Assembly: GCA_937901865.1 (NCBI GenBank)
Contig: CALDID010000302.1
Coordinates: 1-7,825, forward strand
Direction: 5' to 3'
From: an uncultured Treponema sp.
Lineage (GTDB): Bacteria; Spirochaetota; Spirochaetia; Treponematales; Treponemataceae
Length of the DNA stretch: 7,825 nucleotides
The notes under the pieces: generated by a model
The model's input: the letters and a program-made list of their open reading frames with translations, nothing else
Told to the model about the DNA's origin: nothing
Databases searched by the model: none
Shown here: in pieces, positions 4,968 to 7,825 of the stretch
How positions within the stretch are numbered: position 1 is the stretch's first letter
Layout of the letters: every line of letters starts with the position of its first letter
Program-made: the position numbers and the translations under genes

Positions 4968-5732
4968 ATGCGATTACTGAAAACTATTGCGCTCTCGTTT
5001 GCGATGTTCAGCGCAATTCCGTTGCCGACAAAGAAAATCGAGTGGAGCGAAGAGAATATGCGTTATATGCTCTGTTCATTTTCTTTAGTGGGGGTAGTTA
5101 TTGCGCTTGTGTGGCTAGCCGCTGATTACGTCTTTGCCCGCTATTTTCCGTCGAGTCAGATGTTGCGAGCGGCGATTTTGACGGCTATACCTGTGATTAT
5201 CACGGGCGGCATTCATTTAGATGGATTTTGCGATACGGTTGACGCACTTTCGAGCCACAGAGAGCGTGAAAAAAAGCTCGAAATCCTCAAAGATAGCCAC
5301 TGCGGTGCATTTGCGCTGATATATACGTCGCTGTATCTCGTTGTGTATGCGTTTGCAGTGTGCGACATAAAGAAAATCGATGTCCCGTTGTGCGCTGTTT
5401 TTGTGTTGGAGCGGCTGTTAAGTGCGCTTTCGGTCGCGACTTTTCCGCTTGCAAAATCGTCAGGTCTTGTCCACACGTTTGCAAGCGCGAGTGCAAAGCG
5501 AATCGTTGCGTTTTTTTGTGCGCTGTGTTTTGTATTGCTCTCTAGTGCGCTGATTGTGTTTTATGCGCTCTCTGGATTTGCGGTTGTTGCGACAAGTTTT
5601 GTCGTGTTTACTGCCTATTATGTGATTGCGAAAAAAGAATTTGGCGGAATTACGGGCGATATTTCGGGCGCATTTGTGCAGGTAACGGAAATCTGTGCGA
5701 TGATAGTATATTGCTTTGTGAAATCTTTATGA
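4968..5732 (+). CDS. cobS: Adenosylcobinamide-GDP ribazoletransferase (cobalamin synthase), 254 aa
   Basis: CobS is an integral membrane enzyme that joins adenosylcobinamide-GDP to alpha-ribazole (or its phosphate) in the final assembly of adenosylcobalamin. The family signature GGIHLDGFCDTVDA (80-93), with acidic residues Asp85, Asp89 and Asp92 presumed to bind metal, is present, as is the C-terminal GGITGDISGA (226-235). Hydrophobic stretches at about 35-52, 65-80, 115-132, 138-157, 178-200, 203-221 and 236-251 fit a polytopic membrane protein. The length matches the family. The ATG at 4968 has only a weak ribosome binding site (GCGGT) 12 bp after the aminopeptidase stop, so translation may rely on coupling. 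The short cobU-like gene follows after 16 bp. Confidence 0.94.
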   Translation: MRLLKTIALSFAMFSAIPLPTKKIEWSEENMRYMLCSFSLVGVVIALVWLAADYVFARYFPSSQMLRAAILTAIPVIITGGIHLDGFCDTVDALSSHREREKKLEILKDSHCGAFALIYTSLYLVVYAFAVCDIKKIDVPLCAVFVLERLLSALSVATFPLAKSSGLVHTFASASAKRIVAFFCALCFVLLSSALIVFYALSGFAVVATSFVVFTAYYVIAKKEFGGITGDISGAFVQVTEICAMIVYCFVKSL

Positions 5733-5748
5733 GGAAAGGGGGAAGAAG

Positions 5749-6075
5749 ATGGTTTTTATCATTGGCGGTTATGCAAGCGGAAAGCACGAGTTTGCGCGGT
5801 GCAATATTTCGTGCAGCGAAAGCGATATTTTTACGATTACCGACGCGATTGTGAGCGATTACGAGAAAAAAAGCGATGTCATTTTTGATATTATCACCTC
5901 TCATAAGGTTGTTATTGCGACGGAAATCGGCTGCGGACTTGTGCCGATAGATGAAACGATGAGGAATCATCGCGAGGCTGCGGGGCGATTGAATCAAAGA
6001 ATTGCGGCAAAAGCTGATTGCGTGGTGCGTCTTGTGTGCGGTATTCCGCAAATCATAAAAGGAGAGCTGGAGTGA
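5749..6075 (+). CDS. cobU: Short CobU-like adenosylcobinamide kinase/guanylyltransferase homolog, 108 aa
   Basis: CobU normally phosphorylates adenosylcobinamide and then transfers GMP to it, giving the CobS substrate; the usual protein is about 180 residues. Here two ends of CobU are recognisable. At the N-terminus is a P-loop-like GGYASGKH (6-13), where His13 replaces the usual Ser/Thr after the Lys. At the C-terminus is the conserved block TEIGCGLVPIDETMRNH (58-74), then GRLNQRIAAKAD (79-90) and CGIPQIIKG (97-105). Only about 45 residues separate them, and the segment that carries the guanylylated His in the Salmonella enzyme is absent. There is no frameshift or stop, and a strong GGGGG-type Shine-Dalgarno precedes the ATG, so the gene looks intact and expressed. 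It may be a minimal kinase or guanylyltransferase, or a degenerate partner. It lies between cobS and cobC and overlaps the latter by four bases. Confidence 0.8.
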   Translation: MVFIIGGYASGKHEFARCNISCSESDIFTITDAIVSDYEKKSDVIFDIITSHKVVIATEIGCGLVPIDETMRNHREAAGRLNQRIAAKADCVVRLVCGIPQIIKGELE

Positions 6076-6674
6076 AGCTGTTTTTGTTTCGGCACGGCTC
6101 AACTGCGGGCAATGTGGTGAAAAAGTATATCGGAGCGACAGATGAAGAGCTGTGCGAGGCGGGCAGAGAAGAGGTGCGAGCGGAAAGGCAGGCTCTTTTT
6201 TGCAAAGATAGTGCGGCGAGCGAATGCTACAAAGCGATTGTGAGCGAGCGGCGAAAAATATTTTGCTCCCCGATGAAAAGAGCGATTGAAACAGCGAAAA
6301 TCTTATTTGATTCTAACCCGATACAAATCGAGAGCGGCTTGAATGAAATGAATTTCGGCGTGTTTGAGAAAAAGAATTGCGACGAAATGAATTGCGACCG
6401 CGTCTTGCAGCCGTTGTATCAAGCGTGGCTCGACAGCAACTGCACGGCGAAATGTCCTGACGGGGAGAGCAAAGCGGAGTTTTGTGAGCGAATCTGCGCT
6501 TCTTTTCTTTCTCTTGTGGGAAAAGAGAACTTTGCCACAGATGCCGTTATCCCCATCGTCTGCCACGGAGGCACGATAAATGCGCTTTTAGAGCGATTTG
6601 CCGTAGAAAAGAAAGATTATTTTGCTTGGAGAACCGCGCACGGTGCATATCGCTTTGAGGAAATCGAGCTGTGA
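6072..6674 (+). CDS. cobC: Histidine phosphatase family protein, probable alpha-ribazole phosphatase (CobC-like), 200 aa
   Basis: CobC removes the phosphate from alpha-ribazole 5'-phosphate or adenosylcobalamin 5'-phosphate at the end of cobalamin assembly. The phosphoglycerate-mutase-like fold is shown by the catalytic Arg7-His8-Gly9 in FRHGST, Arg70 in SPMKRAIETA, Glu92 in NEMNFGVFE, and His165 in VCHGGT. The start is a GTG at 6072, in a GTGA overlap with the cobU-like stop. GGAG lies seven bases upstream, and this start gives the expected MKLFLFRHG N-terminus. The frame is open 18 codons further but lies inside cobU. About ten Cys residues, several in pairs (NCDEMNC 102-108, NCTAKC 123-128), are unusual for the family. 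Substrate assignment rests on the operon, since histidine phosphatases are broad. Confidence 0.87.
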   Translation: MKLFLFRHGSTAGNVVKKYIGATDEELCEAGREEVRAERQALFCKDSAASECYKAIVSERRKIFCSPMKRAIETAKILFDSNPIQIESGLNEMNFGVFEKKNCDEMNCDRVLQPLYQAWLDSNCTAKCPDGESKAEFCERICASFLSLVGKENFATDAVIPIVCHGGTINALLERFAVEKKDYFAWRTAHGAYRFEEIEL

Positions 6675-7663
6675 TAGCGGATTTACTTCATCACTCGCTA
6701 ATCTCTCACGCTCTCGTTGTGGTGTGCGCGTGTATCGTGGATTTTTTCGTGGGCGACCCGCTTTTTATTCCGCACCCCGTCGTCTTTATGGGCAAGCTGA
6801 TAAAAAGAGCTGAGCGCATTTTTAGAAAAATCTTTCCGCGCACGCACACAGGCGAGCTGATTGCAGGCTTTTTTTTGTGGCTGTTCGTCTGCACCGTTTC
6901 TGTTTTATTCCCGCTCATCATTATCTATTTTCTTTCAAAAATCTCGTTGCTTCTTGCTTTTGCGGTAAAAATATTTTTGGCAGAACAATGCCTCGCCGCG
7001 CGCTGTTTGGACAAGGAAGCGATGGGCGTTTTTTGCGCATTGCAGCGGGGACTTGCGGAGGGGAGGCGCGCAGTTTCTCGCATTGTGGGGCGCGACACGC
7101 AGCGGCTAGACGAAACGGGCGTGATAAGGGCGTGCGTGGAAACGGTGGCGGAAAACACGACCGACGGAGTCATCTCGCCGCTGTTTTTCCTGTCGATTTT
7201 CGGAATAGGCGGCGCATTTTTTTATAAAGCCGTGAATACGATGGATTCGATGATTGCGTACAAGAACAGCACCTATTTATATTTTGGACGCTGTGCGGCG
7301 AAAGCTGACGACGTGGCGAATTTTCTTCCTGCCCGCATTGCTTCTCTTTTGATGATATGCGCGAGCTTTTTTTTGCGCCTCGATTATAAAAATGCACTGC
7401 GTATTTTTTTGCGCGACAGGAAGAAACACGCAAGCCCGAACAGCGCACAAACAGAATCGGTGTGTGCAGGTGCGTTGGGAGTGCGATTAGCGGGAAATGC
7501 GTACTACGAGGGCAAGTTAGAAGAGAAAGAATATATCGGCGACGAGCTATGCGCGATTGAAAAAGACGACATTAAAAAATCTTTGCGCCTGATGTGGTTT
7601 ACTTATGCGCTGTTTTTGTTCGCTTTTCTTGCAGTTATTTTTTCTACGCTCTCTCCTAAATAG
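6671..7663 (+). CDS. cbiB: Adenosylcobinamide-phosphate synthase, 330 aa
   Basis: CbiB (also called CobD in the aerobic nomenclature) attaches the aminopropanol arm to adenosylcobyric acid at the membrane. Signatures in order are VDFFVGDPLFIPHPV (23-37), ETVAENTTDGVISP (157-170), YKAVNTMDSMIAY (185-197), KADDVANFLPAR (211-222) and SPNSAQTESVCAGALG (255-270). Membrane segments are likely near 11-28, 62-100, 168-186, 222-236 and 307-326. The start is GTG at 6671, sharing GTGA with the cobC stop, the same kind of junction as the previous one; GAGG lies about ten bases upstream. The length is normal. The last two codons and the stop (CCT AAA TAG) are also the first nine bases of the tandem repeat that follows, so the C-terminus has either donated or been altered by the repeat. 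Confidence 0.95.
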   Translation: MIADLLHHSLISHALVVVCACIVDFFVGDPLFIPHPVVFMGKLIKRAERIFRKIFPRTHTGELIAGFFLWLFVCTVSVLFPLIIIYFLSKISLLLAFAVKIFLAEQCLAARCLDKEAMGVFCALQRGLAEGRRAVSRIVGRDTQRLDETGVIRACVETVAENTTDGVISPLFFLSIFGIGGAFFYKAVNTMDSMIAYKNSTYLYFGRCAAKADDVANFLPARIASLLMICASFFLRLDYKNALRIFLRDRKKHASPNSAQTESVCAGALGVRLAGNAYYEGKLEEKEYIGDELCAIEKDDIKKSLRLMWFTYALFLFAFLAVIFSTLSPK

Positions 7664-7825
7664 ATTTTGGTAAAAAACTTTTTTCTGCGCCCTTTCCTAA
7701 ATAGATTTTGGTAAAAAAAGTTTTTCTGCGCCTTTTCCTAAATAGATTTTGGTAAAAAAAGTTTTTTCTGCGCCCTTTCCTAAATAGATTTTGGTAAAAA
7801 AACTTTTTTCCACGCCTTTTCCTAA
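7655..7825. repeat. 41-42-bp tandem repeat array, four units plus the start of a fifth at the window edge
   Basis: Units begin with CCTAAATAGATTTTGGTA at 7655, 7696, 7737 and 7779; a fifth begins at 7821 (spacings 41, 41, 42, 42). Each continues with a run of six or seven A, a single C or G, a run of five or six T, then a stretch close to CTGCGCC and a short T run. The A-T block is nearly self-complementary; its centre base is C, G, G, C in successive units. Copies are nearly identical, implying recent amplification. There is no separate spacer sequence, so it is not a CRISPR. The first unit overlaps the end of cbiB; the array continues past the window. Confidence 0.93.

Noticed and set aside
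5650..6102. 150-codon minus-strand ORF opposite cobS and the cobU-like gene
   Set aside because: Antisense to coding sequence with conserved motifs; its translation shows no recognisable family.
7655..7825. CRISPR array
   Set aside because: Units are contiguous and nearly identical over their whole length, with no distinct spacers.
7664..7825. Series of intrinsic terminators in the A-run/T-run blocks
   Set aside because: The A and T runs are separated by one base, so no loop can form, and there is no GC-rich stem.

Overview
The window suggests a moderately AT-rich anaerobic, host-associated bacterium. The gene families (fused TrpG-TrpD, Eda with an extra C-terminal VOC-like domain, M18 aminopeptidase, late cobalamin genes) would fit a treponeme-like spirochaete or a gut Firmicute. 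No rRNA or clade-specific marker is present, so this is a guess from gene content.

Layout. Positions 1-1785, minus strand: start of a tryptophan operon, with a fused anthranilate synthase glutaminase/phosphoribosyltransferase (trpGD) first and the 5' end of trpC overlapping it by 8 bp. A near-consensus promoter lies just upstream. Positions 1786-2230: a divergent intergenic region holding that promoter and a degenerate tandem array of a 23-bp dyad-containing repeat. Positions 2231-3199, plus strand: a KDPG/KHG aldolase (eda) fused to a VOC/glyoxalase-like domain, followed by duplicated and nested terminator hairpins. Positions 3324-3647: a compact apparent transcription unit made of phased A-tracts, a -10 box, a 15-codon leader-like ORF (Shine-Dalgarno ahead of it, start codons inside a hairpin), two anti-Shine-Dalgarno-like CCTCC motifs and a strong intrinsic terminator, then a second promoter. 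Positions 3648-7663, plus strand: an M18 aminopeptidase followed by cobS, a very short cobU-like gene, a cobC-like phosphatase and cbiB. These genes are tightly spaced, with GTGA overlaps at the last two junctions. Positions 7655-7825: a 41-42-bp tandem repeat array that begins inside the last codons of cbiB and runs off the window.

How the genes work together: TrpGD and TrpC act at consecutive steps from chorismate toward tryptophan; no trpE is next to them here. CbiB, CobU-like, CobS and CobC form the late, nucleotide-loop-assembly part of adenosylcobalamin synthesis or cobinamide salvage. The aldolase belongs to sugar-acid (Entner-Doudoroff or uronate) catabolism.

The items most worth a second look are the small RNA/attenuator candidate at about 3397-3550, the minimal CobU-like protein with a disrupted P-loop and no room for the usual guanylylation segment, the two tandem-repeat arrays, and the Eda-VOC fusion.
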